In this document: piece after piece, positions 1 through 12,612 of the stretch
Layout: each line of letters starts with the position of its first letter
Numbering within the stretch: position 1 is the stretch's first letter
NCBI GenBank assembly: GCA_029964075.1
Contig: CM057147.1
Coordinates: forward strand, 14,901,513 to 14,965,512
Direction of reading: 5' to 3'
Length of the DNA stretch: 64,000 nt
Origin: Patiria pectinifera
Taxonomy: Eukaryota > Echinodermata > Asteroidea > Valvatida > Asterinidae
The notes under the pieces: model-generated
The model's database searches: none
The model's input: the letters and a program-made list of their open reading frames with translations, nothing else
What the model was told of the DNA's origin: nothing
Made by a program: the position numbers and the translations under genes

Positions 1-1680
1 GTGACCGCTGGAGGGCGCAAAGTTTGTGTAATGATATACAAAACAACATTCTCATCTTTTCTGACAATTCGTAATGATAATTGGATTTGATCAAGCTCAA
101 TACTGCAACAAAATGAACATGGCTTTTACATAATAAAAAGAAATGCATACCGTTTGATAAGTATTAACGATTTTGTAAAATGTCCATAAGAAAAAAGGGG
201 ATACGAACAAAACCCGTGAACAATACTTTGCATAATTGGAACTTAATGATGATCCCCGTGCAGTCTCGAGTTTCGCCTGAAAAAAAAAACATTTGTTTTA
301 TTTTGTCAATTGCTATTTTCCTAGTAGTAACAAAGTTACTCCCTTTTGAATGAGACATCAAATGAGAAAATCCACCGGTGTTTAGTAACTGAATTATTTC
401 TTTACAAACTTCGTTGCGATAATTCGGCTCTCGCATTTGTGCGGAAAATGAAAGCCTTTTTCCGAGGGTTGCAGAAAAAAAATTACAAATTGAAATTCGC
501 CACAGGAGGAAAAAGATCTATCTTTTTGAAAAGCACGGGCCACGCATAGCGAAAAGTTATTTTTTGTTTGTAAATATACTTTTTAAATAGCAAAAAAAGG
601 ACCTTTACTTACCTATTGGAATTGACATGGTTTTCAAGGTTATATATATATTTAAATAATTATAATATACTGTACAGCTATATTACGACCGATGTTACCA
701 TGTAATCAAGTTGTGCATGTATGACCCTTATTTTCGCGCACTACAATTTTGCATCTTTCAGTCGGTAAAAATATATTTCTTGTTCATCTGATTTTCTTCC
801 TGTATAAGACGTATAAGACGGTACTCTTCCTGTCTGTCATCCATTGCTTGGATTTATACTTTGTTATGTTTGCTGTTTTTCACGAATCAATTAAAATGTT
901 GTAAACAAACTGACAATTAGTTTGAACATCGTTTCCAATTTATTTCGCGTTTTCATCATGATGTCGCATCAAAGGCTTTTTCAATGCGTTTAAGGAAAAC
1001 TAACTTTCACTCACATACCATTCACTAAAAAAAAAATCCAGATCCCCTTTACAGCCATGTGGTAGCGAAGGCCGATTTCTACAAGTTACGCAACACTTTA
1101 TTTTGAATGAAACTACGTGCACACAGACATGTTCACGTTGGCGGGCGAAATATTTGAATATTAATTTCTCCCGTTTGGAAGACCAAGCAACTTTCAGAGT
1201 TTCTTTCCCTTAATGATCCCATTATGTGCTAAAAATCGTTTTGATAATTCAGAACTTTCCGTTGAAATTGGAAATAAAGGCCTGGTAACGTGCATTTTTA
1301 AAAGTTGTAACACTGGTGTTTGCAACTATGTCAATCTTCAAAAGTCTCACGTATATTAATAAGGTTCCTATCCAGTATGGTGTCCAGTAAAAAAAATTGC
1401 AGAAAAGCCTCCTTCACGACTCGGAGTTATTAATTAATAAATATCACCTTTTTTGCCAGCTTCCGTTGATACCGAGATTCACGCGAAGTCACGCCGAGTC
1501 GATGCTAATGAATATGCTAATATACGCTTCGTCATAGTTGCCCCAAAATCAGCCAACCTGAAAACGATGCACGTGACTTTATATGGTCGGCCAAAAATCC
1601 TCGTCGAAATTTACCTTGGAGATAGTAACTTCAAGGTATAACACAAGCGTTTGCATTAAGCTGAAATTCGGAATATATAT
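1..1680. other. AT-rich intergenic DNA, no gene seen
   Basis: No exon with matching splice sites and no recognisable protein is visible on either strand. The short open frames are frequent by chance in AT-rich DNA. Positions 262-548 resemble 48515-49088 and look like an old dispersed repeat. The right edge is the tail of the retrotransposon that begins at 1681. Confidence 0.6.
262..548 (+). repeat. Old dispersed repeat, copy 1
   Basis: Blocks here recur in the same order and strand at 48515-49088: a segment around TCGAGTTTC followed by an A-rich run, a TTGCTATTTTC block, a GAATGAG block, CGGCTCTC, and a GAAAGCC block followed by an AAAA/CCAC-rich end. Similarity is patchy, so the copies are old. 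The family is not identified. Confidence 0.45.
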
Positions 1681-1715
1681 TGTTCATTGTTCATTGTTCA
1701 TTGTTCATTGTTCAT
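1681..1715 (-). repeat. 7-bp tandem repeat, 3' tail of LINE
   Basis: Five perfect copies of TGTTCAT. On the minus strand this is (ATGAACA)5, just past the 3' end of the reverse-transcriptase ORF. CR1/L2-type non-LTR retrotransposons end in such short tandem repeats instead of poly(A), so this most likely marks the 3' end of the element. Confidence 0.8.
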
Positions 1716-1973
1716 TTATTTTCCACAGTGCCACACATTTTTAATGATCGTAATTAATACAAAAAAGATACTATATAAACAGATAGTGAGACTGTAGAGG
1801 AACCCACTAAGAAGCTAAGCTTGTAATCGTAGGCCCCTTGTATACAAATTTAAAGTTGCTTTTAATACATAAGACACAGGACAGACAATAGACAAGGACA
1901 ATACACAAACTTTACATGCCAGTTAACAAGCAGGATAAGATTTGTTGCACAAGCAATTCTCGAAGTTAATGGG

Positions 1974-4925
1974 TTACACGGGATCATAATAATTATACAA
2001 CAGGGTCGATTTATATTTCCGTTTGAAAGTAGACAAATTTTTGGATGTTTTCAGGTTCTCGGTAAAGGAGTTCCACAGCCTGGGTCCCTCATATCTAATA
2101 GTTTTTTGGGCTAAAGTTGTGCGAGTCAATGGGAGATGAAAGTTAGAGACTTGACGAGTATAATGGGAATGAACATCAAAATTCCGGGTAAAAATTGAAG
2201 TAATGGAAGATGGTGAGGTGCCTGAAGCAGATTGATACATTAGAGACCCAAGCTGGTGGAAATAAATATCTTTAACTTTCAAAATTTTGTGTTTGAAAAA
2301 TAGGGGATCAGTATGGGCATTAAAATCAGTAAAATTAATTATTCGAAGAGCCCGTTTTGTAAAAGGAAAAGCCTATTGAGATTACCGAGGGAACATGCTC
2401 CCCAGGCTAGAATACCATTACTGAGGTACGACAATATTAATGTATTATACAGGGAAACTAAAATTGTGGGAGGGATAAAATATTTGATCTTGTTGATGAC
2501 ACCTATGTTTCTCGCAATAATTTTACATAAATAATCTATATGATTAGTCCATGTTAATTTAGAATCTATATATAATCCAAGAAATTTAAGACAATCTGCT
2601 TTTTCCATGGCCATGTCATTAATTAATATGTTGGAAGGAGATTACTGGCAGTTTTACTAAATAACATATAGTTGGTTTTCTTAATGTTAAGTGACAGCTT
2701 ATTAACTGCAAACCAATTACAGATAGATTTTAACTCATAATTAACTGTGTTAGTGAGAGTAGTCAAATTGCTATTCGAGATAAATAAGTTGGAGTCATCA
2801 GCAAATAAAATAAATGAAAATACATCAGATGATTTAACAAAGTCATTAATATAGATCAGAAAAGCAATGGGCCCAAAATTGACCCCTGTGGAACACCACA
2901 TTTTAGGGCCTTACAAGTTGAATTTGAACCGCCTATAGATACATACTGTTGTCTGTCTGAAAGGTAACTTCTGAACCACTCTAGGGCTACTCCTCGAACA
3001 CCATAATAAGAAAGCTTATATAGCAAAATGTCATGATCAATGGTATCAAAAGCTTTTGAAAGATCGAGGAATATCCCCAGAGTGTGTTCAGAGTTATCCA
3101 TAGCAGTTGTTACTTTATCAACAAAATCAAGTATTGCATGTGTAGTTGAATGATTACTTCTAAATCCGTATTGACAGTCGGTTAAAACATTACATTTATT
3201 AAGAAATTGAATAATACGAACATAAACACATTTTTCAAAAATCTTTGAAAAACAGGTCAAAATAGAAATGGGTCTATAATTGATAACTGAATGAAGATCA
3301 CCATTTTTAAAAATAGGAACAACCTTGGCAGTTTTAAGTGAGTTAGGAACAATGCCAGTTTTAAAGGAAGCGTTGATAATGTGAGTAATAGGTCTACTGA
3401 TGACAGTTATAGTGTTTTTAATAATAGAAGAGTTAATCAGGTCATGACCGGAGCTTGTTTTGTTCTGTAAGTTGTTGACGATATCAATCACTTCCTGTTC
3501 AACTACTGGTTGTAAAAACAAAGACCTTGGGTTCGGATCATTAAGAAAATCAACAAATGAACCATGTGAACTAGGAATATTTTTAGCGAGATTAGGCCCA
3601 AATTAACACAATAATCATTAAAGCAATTTGCAATATGAGTAAAATCATTGATTAACTTGCCTTCATGCATGATACTACTAATATGTTGAGAGGATAACTT
3701 ATTATTAAGGACTGAATTTATGACCTTCCACGTGTTATGAATGTTGTTCTTTTCCTTCTCAAACTGACAAACATAATATTGCTTTTTAGAATTTCGTAAG
3801 AGACTAGTCAAAATATTTTTATATTTAATATATTTGAGTTTCCGCATGTTTGTCGGATTAGCAATGTAATGACGATATAACTTATTTTTCTTGTTAATTG
3901 ATTTAAGAAGAAGTTTAGTAATCCACGGGGCAGTTTGGTTAGAATTAGACTTTGATGTGGGCTTATGTAAATTAGGTGGAATATTTTTATCAACTTTATC
4001 ATTGAAATTGTCAATAAATAAATTAAATGCATAATCGGGATTATCACAGGTAGTAATGTTAGACCAGTCGGTTGCATGCAGATCTTCTTTAAGCCTCTGG
4101 ATATTAAAATGAGTGAATTTACGGGAACCAACATAGTTAAAATGATTAGAGGAGGCACTAGATTTATGGGAGGACATTATCATAAAAATTGGTAAATGAT
4201 CGGAAATATCAGACAAAATTATGCCTGAGTTGGGAGATGGTAACACATTCGTCAAAAAATTATCAATTAGCGTAGCAGAAGAATCAGTTATTCTAGTGGG
4301 CTTATCAATTAATGGTAAAAAAGAATAAGAAGTAATGAGATCAGTAAAAGCCTGTGTGCTGGGGGCTGTATGATTGAGTAAATTAATATTAAAATCCCCA
4401 GAAATAATACAATTTTTGTTGGAAGATGTCATTCTACAAAACAAATTTTGAAAAGGTGGTAAAAATCAAGTACATTGACAATTGGAGGTTTATATAAGAC
4501 GCCTGTGATAATATCCTTAGATTTGGTAAACGAAATTTCAACAAAAAGAGATTCTAAAACATCTTCAGAATGGGTAAGATCCTGTCTAATTTTAAAATCG
4601 AGGTCACAGGAAATATACAGAGCTACGCCTCCACCCATCTTTCCCTGTCTGTTATTAACAATGAGTTTATACCCTGGTAAAAATAACAATTATGGGGATA
4701 CGTTTTTAGCCCGGTTTCAGATAATGCGATGACCGAGAACTTATATTTCAATGTAAGCAACAAAAGTTTAAGTTGATCGAAATGTTTTTGAAGACTCCTA
4801 ATATTGATATGAAGTACAGAAAATCCATCAATATTTTTATAGGTCCCCGAGAACTGTTCACTAGAGTAATATTGTGAATTATTAAATAAATGGAAAGGAT
4901 TATTTGGGTCAACATAATCAGGCAT
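1974..4925 (-). pseudogene. LINE ORF2: endonuclease plus reverse transcriptase, broken
   Basis: Read right to left, pieces lie in different frames: 4925-4623, 4689-4429, 4444-3503, 3521-2856, 2901-2623, 2614-2339 and 2282-1974. The first pieces carry AP-endonuclease signs: HINIRSL, SETGL, GGVALYIS, SGDFNINLL and SDISDHLPI. RT follows with [14 protein letters not shown] (motif A), [13 protein letters not shown] (motif B) and FADDSNLF (motif C, catalytic Asp pair). The last piece contains RLWNSF, usual near the C-terminus of these proteins. At least five frame changes or stops make it a decayed copy; catalytic motifs are still recognisable, so decay is moderate. Confidence 0.88.
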
Positions 4926-5258
4926 ACTTTACTTTACAGGCACACACAAAAACAAGAAGACAAGAACAAGTAATTCAAATACTAAACAATTAGGTTAAGT
5001 GATTGAAATGAGCACTGATAATCGAATTATCCTTGTTAAAAGATGTATGGATCGACATCCAAACAGTATATTTGTACTAGGCCGCCACGAACAAATAAAT
5101 ATACACGACAATGTACATCAAAAAGAAACTATGCGTATTTTTACTAATCGCGACACTCGCAGCCCTTGGTCCAGGAAGGGCAACTCAACATAGGAACTAA
5201 CTAGTCCAACCATGGAGCTATAAAAAGATGGCCCAACCATGGGAATTTGTCAGATAGT

Positions 5259-5957
5259 TTATTTGAGTTTGTTGAGGTCGTCAGCACAACCGATTATGAT
5301 GCGGGCACCACTCTTTTTCCGGACTTCGATGCGTCCATCTTGGGTCCAGACTTTCTCCACCGTGGGAAGACGTCTGGCGGTGTTTAGCCAACCTTGTCGC
5401 ACCTGCGTCAAACTCTCATGAACAAAAATGTTTTTTCCTTTAAATTTTGACCTCAGGCGGTAGAAGGAAGACCGCGTGCCGTAGTCCAAAAATTTCACAA
5501 CGACAGGTCTGGAACGAACATTTTCAGACTTATCCAGGCGCGAACCGATACGATGGGCGCGGTCAATACTGTTCAGGCCTAAGTCCAGGCCCAGGTGGTG
5601 TTGCGCAACGTCGATAATCTTTTTGGGAGTATTCTCAATCTCCGGCGATGCTGGCTCAGGAATGCCGTGAACAATGAGCGTATTACGGCGACTGTATTGT
5701 TCTTGTAGCTCGATCCTCGATTCAAGATGGCGCACATCATGCTGGAGTTTTGCAATGTGTTCATCTCTTTTGATGAACTCGAGCTGCATCGCCTGGTGCA
5801 GGTTGTGAGATATAGCATCGGAGAGGGCAGGAATGATAAGGTCAAGAACCGCCTGGGACTTGAAGGCCTCAGATATGGCAGTAGCTAGGGCTATGGGGTC
5901 AATAGACGCTTCAGGGGTAGACACTGTTGCTGTCGAGGCTTGACGTTTTGGCGGCAT
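5259..5957 (-). CDS. LINE ORF1 protein, coiled coil plus RNA-binding domain
   Basis: An uninterrupted 232-codon frame starting MPPKRQAST. Residues about 60-95 form a heptad-like coiled coil (HIAKLQHDVRHLESRIELQ), followed by RRNTLIVHGIPE, the usual opening of the RRM-like domain in L1-type ORF1 proteins, and by an IDRAHRIG motif. Such proteins trimerise, coat the element RNA and act as chaperones. It is upstream of ORF2 on the same strand, with about 330 bp between them. An intact ORF1 beside a broken ORF2 is unusual for random decay. Confidence 0.85.
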   Translation of the reverse strand: MPPKRQASTATVSTPEASIDPIALATAISEAFKSQAVLDLIIPALSDAISHNLHQAMQLEFIKRDEHIAKLQHDVRHLESRIELQEQYSRRNTLIVHGIPEPASPEIENTPKKIIDVAQHHLGLDLGLNSIDRAHRIGSRLDKSENVRSRPVVVKFLDYGTRSSFYRLRSKFKGKNIFVHESLTQVRQGWLNTARRLPTVEKVWTQDGRIEVRKKSGARIIIGCADDLNKLK

Positions 5958-8380
5958 ATTTGCAAGTTAACAAGGTTCCGAATGTCTTCACAAGAGCAGA
6001 CTACCGGTATGCCAGTATGACAGTGAATACTCACAGGTTGAAGCAAGATAAGACAGGTCTTCCCTCAGTTGAACTGCTGTGAAGATTTTGGAAGAAACTG
6101 TAACAATACTGCCCAGTAAAATGTGAACTGTCGGAGCCGATTCAAAACACGTCTGTTCACCACGCTCACATGACGCTCAATGATATATAGTGTAAGGCTA
6201 CTCGTGAAATAACAACTTGAGGGTATTCCTAGAAATGGAGATAAATACATAGATTTGGGGACGTTTTCGAACGATTTCTTCCCGACTTGAAGGTCAGCTG
6301 TACCAGTAACCAGTATCGACGTTTCGGCATCGATTACGGCGATTTTTTTCCACTGACATTTCGGGCCCATTTACTCTGTTCTGCACCCGTAACTGTGTGT
6401 ATGACCTGTCTGGAATTGCTATGATAACGTTATCGCTATGAAGACGCCGTAACTCACATGATTAATTGGCTCTTGCGGCTGTAGGTGCCATTTCATTTGT
6501 TAATGCCATATCTATCTCTATATTTGGCTCGTATATTCGAGGCACTTTTTGCTATTTCTATGACTATGAATTTATTATTAGGCCTACGCTGAAGCGCCCT
6601 CTTGTGATTGGGTCTGACTTTACCACCCCGAGCTCATAAACGCCTTTACTCTGCCAATAAAACGGTAATAAAAAAAACGGCTCTTGTTTTCAGCACTAGG
6701 ATTACTCATTTCTTCCATGAATAATTGTATCAAACGGTCATGGACCACCTGTGACAATGACTCACTCCAAAATGACACCAAAAGTCCCAAGGGGTCCATA
6801 TGTCCCTGCGTACTTTAAGATTGCTGCAGCAGGAAGCAACATTATCCGAAGGTTATGACCCCTATAGTCATTTCGCCACTGACGTCATTTGACGGAGCTG
6901 CAAACAGTGTTGTAATCGAGTACATTTCTATGAGAGCGAGTACTTTGTCATGACTGCCAGTTATGAGAACGGAGTACGGCAATTGTTTCCACGAGTACGA
7001 GTACCCAAAAACTGTACTCCAGTATACGAGTACGAGTACGATAGCGGCGTAGCTGGGCGGGGGAGGGGGAGGCGGAGGCGTGGGAGGGGGCAACTCCGGA
7101 GAAAATCGTAGTCTAAGGTACCATGCTTAGAGTGCTAAATAACAGAAAGTGCCCTTTTCACGTTTTCTGTTTGTTTTCCACAAAAACCCTGTTTTTGCGA
7201 TAGCGCCACCTATTGTGTTAGATTGGCGTGGAGGCCGATCGGGTTTCTAGTGAAGAAACACGTCTACCTTTCAGCACAGATGAAATTGGTTACGGGATTG
7301 GAACTTCGTTGTGTACGTGCGAAAACGATACGTAAACTATGCACGTGCCCAAACGACTGAATGAAAACGCACTGGCGTCCCAATCATAGTATGTACTCGT
7401 ACACAGGCCCATATGCGTCATAACGAGGATGGCAAGTAGAAGACAAAATGGCGGACTCAATGGAAGTGAGGCCAACCTAAAGCTGTCAACTAATATGCAT
7501 TTCCTGTCACGAGGGGTAAGGCATTTTACACCAAATGCAATAAATAGACTAACAACGAAAAACAGACGATAGTGAAGTCGTTTCCTGGTAACTATGTGAC
7601 GTCATCGAAGCATTTAACCCAGGTGTGTTACCTTTTGGTATAAAGCAGGCTTTACTATTTCACCCACCCATGTTACATGTGTAACATGTGGGCCTACCAG
7701 GAATGTTATACTATATTGCTGATGTATTGGTTTCATGCCTGACACGGCAACTGTCAACATTTATTAGTTTCTAAGCAGTGGCAAGTATTAGTTACAGGAA
7801 ATGGAATTAAGATCGAGTCATTGACACTTCACAGTGCCGAGATGTTTCCATGTTTGCTATAGGCAGGCAAAGTGCCCATTCCAACTGACGTTCGAGCGTG
7901 TTTTTTCCCTACACCCTGGGGGAATGTTGTTTAGTTGGAAAATTGAGTCATTTTGGAGATACCGTTTTGGTAATGGTAAAACAATTGGAGTTTAAGTTTA
8001 ACTATCATAGACAAAAAACTAATGAAAGGAGTAAAACGGGATCTAAAACCACGCCAAAAACTAACAGTTGATTTCAAAAAGTGGCGTACGTGTCCTAGTG
8101 GGAAAAAAAAGCTGTGGGCGTGTACTCATTTTTTTCCAGTGCATTGTGGGAGATGGCCGACAAATTCACAGCGGTTCCGGTTATAGCAGTGTTTCCCCTG
8201 GCTAATGAAATGAGCGAGGTGGTAAAAATTCAAATTGATGATTGAAATAAAATTGACGCAGTTTGCAAACTCAAAAGGATGCTGCCCTTACAAAAATGCG
8301 AGATGATTCCATTTACACATCCAAATTGTGAGTTCTTGATACATAGAGGTTAAGGAAAACGCTCATAAATTACACAAAAT

Positions 8381-8409
8381 GAAAAAATTCGATTTAATCG
8401 AATTTTTTC
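8381..8409. repeat. Perfect hairpin, 13-bp arms
   Basis: GAAAAAATTCGAT, then TTA, then ATCGAATTTTTTC. The arms pair perfectly around a 3-nt loop. An A/T-rich run follows. No role can be assigned. Confidence 0.6.
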
Positions 8410-10481
8410 ATTTTTTTTTCATTTTTTCATTGCAAATCTTCACAGCGAGGTGGCGATATTGGCAAAAATTGAGCGAGGTGGTCACTGAAAGTAGCGAGGT
8501 GGGCCGCCTCACGTTTGAATGAGCAGGGGACTTGAACCCCGGTAGTTTCGTATGCGTACGATTCGAGTATCTGTTTGTCCTTTTCTTTTCTTTTAATCAC
8601 TGTTGTGTTGTTGTTTTTTAGTAAGGCGGCAGAACGCTATGCCCCAATCTAAAACAATTAGCTCAAGTTGTCTGCTGACCGACTCAAATGGGCCATGTTT
8701 TGTCAACCGCAAACTTGAAAAAATCGATCCGTGGCAAACTCTTGGTGGCGCACTGTATTGTGAATCGCCCGAAATGCCCTTTTTTTCACGGGACTGAGCG
8801 ACCTTTTTCACGAGTGTCGTGCATTGTCCCCTCTCCCATGCGCACGCCCTAGTCGACAGGTCAATAAAATTCATCCAAATGGAGGTCACTCTAACCACTA
8901 TTGAGGGTTTTTTTATGAGGTTTTCAACCCCATTATGAGATGACACACATTCTGTCTCAGTTGAAATTAACATCTGTACCGCTGAACACATATCCAAAGA
9001 ATGTCGAAACGAAAGACGCTTGATTGGCCTAGTTGAAACAATCCATCTGTCATCATAATGTGCCATAACCACTCACCGTATAGGGCCGACGTGCATGCAC
9101 GCTCCCAAAACCTCAACTATTTCCCTGAATTCTTGACCCCATTATGAGCCCGCCAAGGACAAGAAGCCAGCGAGGATCAATCAAAGTACATGTAGTCTGT
9201 TTCCTAGACCCAAAGAGTGAGATTGTGACTCATCTGATGTATATAACCATTTAAGCGACATCAGGGGATCCGTCAGGTCAAGGAACGATCGAGACTGATT
9301 AGAAAGCCGCCAAAGGACTGATGTGATATTTCATTGCCGATGACAGAATGTCCCCGTGTGTACTCTTACATGACTACTGAACGAAACACCTGGCATGGCA
9401 CAAAACTATACGATATGGGCCAACAAAATAAAAATAGAGACTGATTTACCTTGACTTGTGAACCATTCCCAGAACAAGCTCGACATGATCTCGAAACTGC
9501 GGCCCAACTGTAGACCTGCTGTAGCCTATAACTTAGTCATGTGTAAAAGTCTTTTCTTATATTGCACACTACTCACGGGGTCGTGTTTGTCAATTGAAAT
9601 AAAGGATTCCCATTTGTTGAACGTCAGTTGTTGCATGCAGCTTTTTATAGCTCTATGGTTGGCGTACGGTGAAAACCCCAATTTGTGTACAGTAGTACAG
9701 CTAGTGCCAACCTCGTCCCCAGGGTGTCGAGCATTATTCGCCCATCACTACCTGCTATCTCACCATGGAAAAACCCTAACCCCCACGGGGTATTCTCTAG
9801 GCACCTTGCCAAATGCAACAGAATGCAGTGCCAGCCTTGGTACCAAGTACCTACCATGCCAAATGCAACGCAATGCAGGCATGGAATGCATGCAGATCCG
9901 GAGACTGCTAAATGCAACAACTTGCAACAACTTTTGATACTGGTGCATTCTGTGGCATTTTAGCAGGGTAAGGGTACACGTATGTAAAGTCGGGTGTCTG
10001 GATTTTTGGTAGAATTTACTGTGAATAAAAATATTGGCAATGACTGTTGAATAGCCCTATAGATATCACCATGGGGACAATTACTTGCGTCAATTTGGTG
10101 ACGTTGTCGAAACAAATGCTCACATCAAATGAAGTTCCGTTTTCTTAAAAACGTTTTCAATTCACTTTATTGTGAATTATGATTAGACTATACCATTGTA
10201 ATACACAAAAGCTACATTGATAAACATCTTTGGCTTGTCATTGAAAATGCTGCCAACGGTTGAAAAAAGTTTATTTACAGATGTCCAACTATTTACAAGT
10301 ACAATAAACAAGGCCCCGTCCGAATTGATCGGCTAAACGACCGGCAGTAATACTGTAGCTTCAGACGCTACCGAAGGCACAAGAAATACAAGCCGTTACT
10401 TTGGACACGACCTTAGACTGGCTTCAAGTTGACCTTTGACCCAAGCATCCGCGCCAAACAACTGATCAACAATGGATGGTT

Positions 10482-10938
10482 GCAGACCAGTAAATAGACT
10501 GCCACAGGCCTCAGTGATAATTGCGTACACTTCCAAAAATTATTTAAAATACTCACAATTCTCCAAGGTGTTTCAGACAAACATCAAATTAAAGCCAATT
10601 TCATCATCTTTCATTTTCCGTTCAATTTTCTGGGGGTTACCCATGAACTTTGGGAGAATTTTCCATCCAAAGATGATCACCCCTAGTAAAAGCAGTCCTG
10701 AAGCCCATCGCCATTTTGAAAACGAACGCCTACGCTCCATTGGCCCACTTTCATCCAAATTTCACACTAATTTATACGAGTTCGCAGTCCTCTGCATGGC
10801 TTCCACCCTTCCGTTTTTACAAATCCTCAAATTCACGGCCCTAAAAATGCTCAAATCCCGGAGAATTTGGAGAATTTGAGGGCATGCAAACCGTGATATG
10901 GTCGGCGTAGACAATTTCGGACCTATTTACTGGTCTGC
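10482..10938. mobile_element. Short inverted-repeat element (MITE-like)
   Basis: GCAGACCAGTAAATAG at 10482-10497 is matched by its perfect reverse complement at 10923-10938. The 457-bp body encodes nothing recognisable. Length and terminal symmetry fit a non-autonomous DNA transposon; no clear target duplication was identified, so the superfamily is unknown. Confidence 0.55.
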
Positions 10939-11504
10939 ACCCTGATGGCGTTGGTACAGGCTGTTCTCATCACGAGGCAATGAATTATGAGGTTAGAGAA
11001 GTACAATGTACGCCGAAATTGGATGTTGACACGTGACGTCATATATACACGAGTCATCAACACTGGTAGTTCATTCTTGCATTGGCCACTTAGTTCGGCT
11101 TACCCACAATCCTGTGCGTTTCCGTGCACGACTCTGAACCCGAAGTGGATCGGTGCACCCTTGAACCAAACGGTCTTGGTATTGACAGCTTACGCACAAA
11201 CACGTAATACCTCCAATTCACTCACAACAATTTGTTTACAATATACAGGTTAATATTTATATGTATAAAAAAATATATATACATACATAACGTCATGATA
11301 AACAGTGGAATTTTCAATGTTCCCTTTTTAATACTTGCTCGTGGACAACAAGGAAATGGCCAGAGTGTAGTAGACTCTGGCCCTCAAAGATGGCCATGAT
11401 ATGCATAATCACAATTTGAAAATGTCTGTACTCCCATAAATCCTCGGCCGAAACTAAAGCAACCTGGGTCGAGTCAAGTTCAGTTTGGTACCCAAGTACC
11501 CATC

Positions 11505-11645
11505 CAAGTTGCCTGCAATCGGGGACTCCCTATTGTCCCCGTTTTGTTTGTACCTCCCATATGTTTTGTACCCGATCACCAAATTGGGGACCTTAGGGAA
11601 TTGGGGACGCTATTGTCTTTTATTGGTCAACGTACCCTATTGAAT
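11505..11645 (-). repeat. Dispersed repeat, copy 1 of 3
   Basis: Contains GCCTGCAATCGGGGAC, TATTGTCCCC, TTTTGTTTGTACC and CCCATATGTTTTGTAC. The reverse complements of these blocks occur in the same relative order at 14000-14370 and 35700-36010. The family is not identified. Confidence 0.55.
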
Positions 11646-11929
11646 GCAGAAAGAAACTCAGATAACCCACGGACCATGGTCCCTGGTGGATAAGCTCAAC
11701 ATGAGTGGTATAGGGGAAGGAATACTTTTTTAGAGGGGCCAAAATGTACAAAGCTGCTGGGTACGAAACGCTGCTAAGCAAATTGAGCAATAGAAATATA
11801 TATGTACATCGAATGGCATTTTTATGGTATACCGCCTTGGCTCTAGAGCTTTTACATGCTTTAATACAGTCGTTTACATTGTAATGCAATCAATGGTGTC
11901 CTCAACAATATAAACATCCATGCACACAC

Positions 11930-12255
11930 ATACTGAAATTTGTATCCTTGGGGAGTCATTTCTTTGTTCTCGTGTACTAAAGTTTTCGAGTTTGAAAGCG
12001 TACTTTCAAAATGCTCCTATAACTAGAATTAATTTACTGGGCTGAAATTCGGACTTAATATCCGTTACATAAAATACTTCAATTTGCGACAAAATCAACA
12101 CACATTGGATATTCCTAGTTTTTGAGTAAAATCCATATATCTATTTCACGATAACCTTGTGGAGACGTATTCACCTGTAGAAAATTCTCTGTGGAAACGT
12201 ATACAATCTTTGTGTTCCCTATTGTGCACATGTCTCCAGAGGGCACGTGTACCAG
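11930..12255 (+). repeat. Dispersed repeat, inverted copy at 46190-46545
   Basis: The reverse complement of this segment is found over about 330 bp at 46190-46545. Shared blocks include CTCGTGTACTAAAGTTTTCG, GGGCTGAAATTCGGACTT, TTTTTGAGTAAAATCCATAT and the TCTCCAGAGGG end. Divergence is moderate. One copy lies beyond the 3' end of the metalloproteinase gene, the other between the PRODH2 and TBC genes. Confidence 0.65.
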
Positions 12256-12409
12256 ATCAAAATAATATACAGAGAAAAGGCTTGGTACAAGAATAGTTGC
12301 GAGTCTAGACAATGTAAGCTCGCTACGTTTGCGAAAGGAGGAGCAATTAGCAAGCAAATTAAACTAGTATTAAATTTACATTTATGCAACCACAACAGAT
12401 TATCACAGT

Positions 12410-12612
12410 TCAATGGCGGCGTCTGTTGCGTAATCTGGCTCTACTTTTCCTGCCGTAGAGGGCGTGCAGACCCGCCATGTCGTTCCTGGACAGCTCGAAG
12501 GCGGGGTCGTAAGTTCGCGCGATCGGGTACATGACGGACTGTGGGTGGGGGGAGTGGCCAAGGCCGAGGGTGTGGCCAAGCTCATGGACCAGGAGCTGGA
12601 AGAGGTTGATTC
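12410..12612 (-). CDS. MMP exon 4: zinc-binding helix, Met-turn, stop
   Basis: Acceptor TTGTCTACAG precedes G(GA) ATC AAC, completing the Gly codon split with exon 3 (phase 1). It encodes LLVHELGHTLGLGHS, SVMYPIAR and the final ALYGRKSRARLRNRRRH, then a TGA stop. Confidence 0.93.

Larger units (their letters stand above)
1681..5990 (-). mobile_element. Non-LTR retrotransposon (CR1/L2-like), nearly full length
   Basis: Two ORFs in LINE order on the minus strand, ORF1 (5957-5259) then ORF2 (4925-1974), followed by a 7-bp tandem tail at 1715-1681. The 5' boundary is uncertain; 5990 allows a short leader. ORF1 is uninterrupted, ORF2 is broken by several frameshifts, so this copy cannot move by itself. 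The tail type and the endonuclease plus RT layout fit the CR1/L2/Crack group; the exact clade is inferred. Confidence 0.85.
5991..12409. other. Intergenic repeat-rich DNA
   Basis: No host exon is recognised here. Visible content: a GAGTAC-rich segment at about 6925-7040, a G-rich run at 7055-7090, a hairpin at 8381-8409, a short inverted-repeat element at 10482-10938 and two dispersed repeats at 11505-11645 and 11930-12255. A 159-codon frame at 8593-9072 on the minus strand has no recognisable domain and is not called. Confidence 0.55.

Noticed and set aside
8593-9072. 159-codon open frame on the minus strand
   Set aside because: No recognisable motif, no splice or homology support, and a composition like the surrounding non-coding DNA.
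10472-10879. 135-codon plus-strand frame
   Set aside because: It lies inside the 10482-10938 inverted-repeat element and has no domain or splice support.
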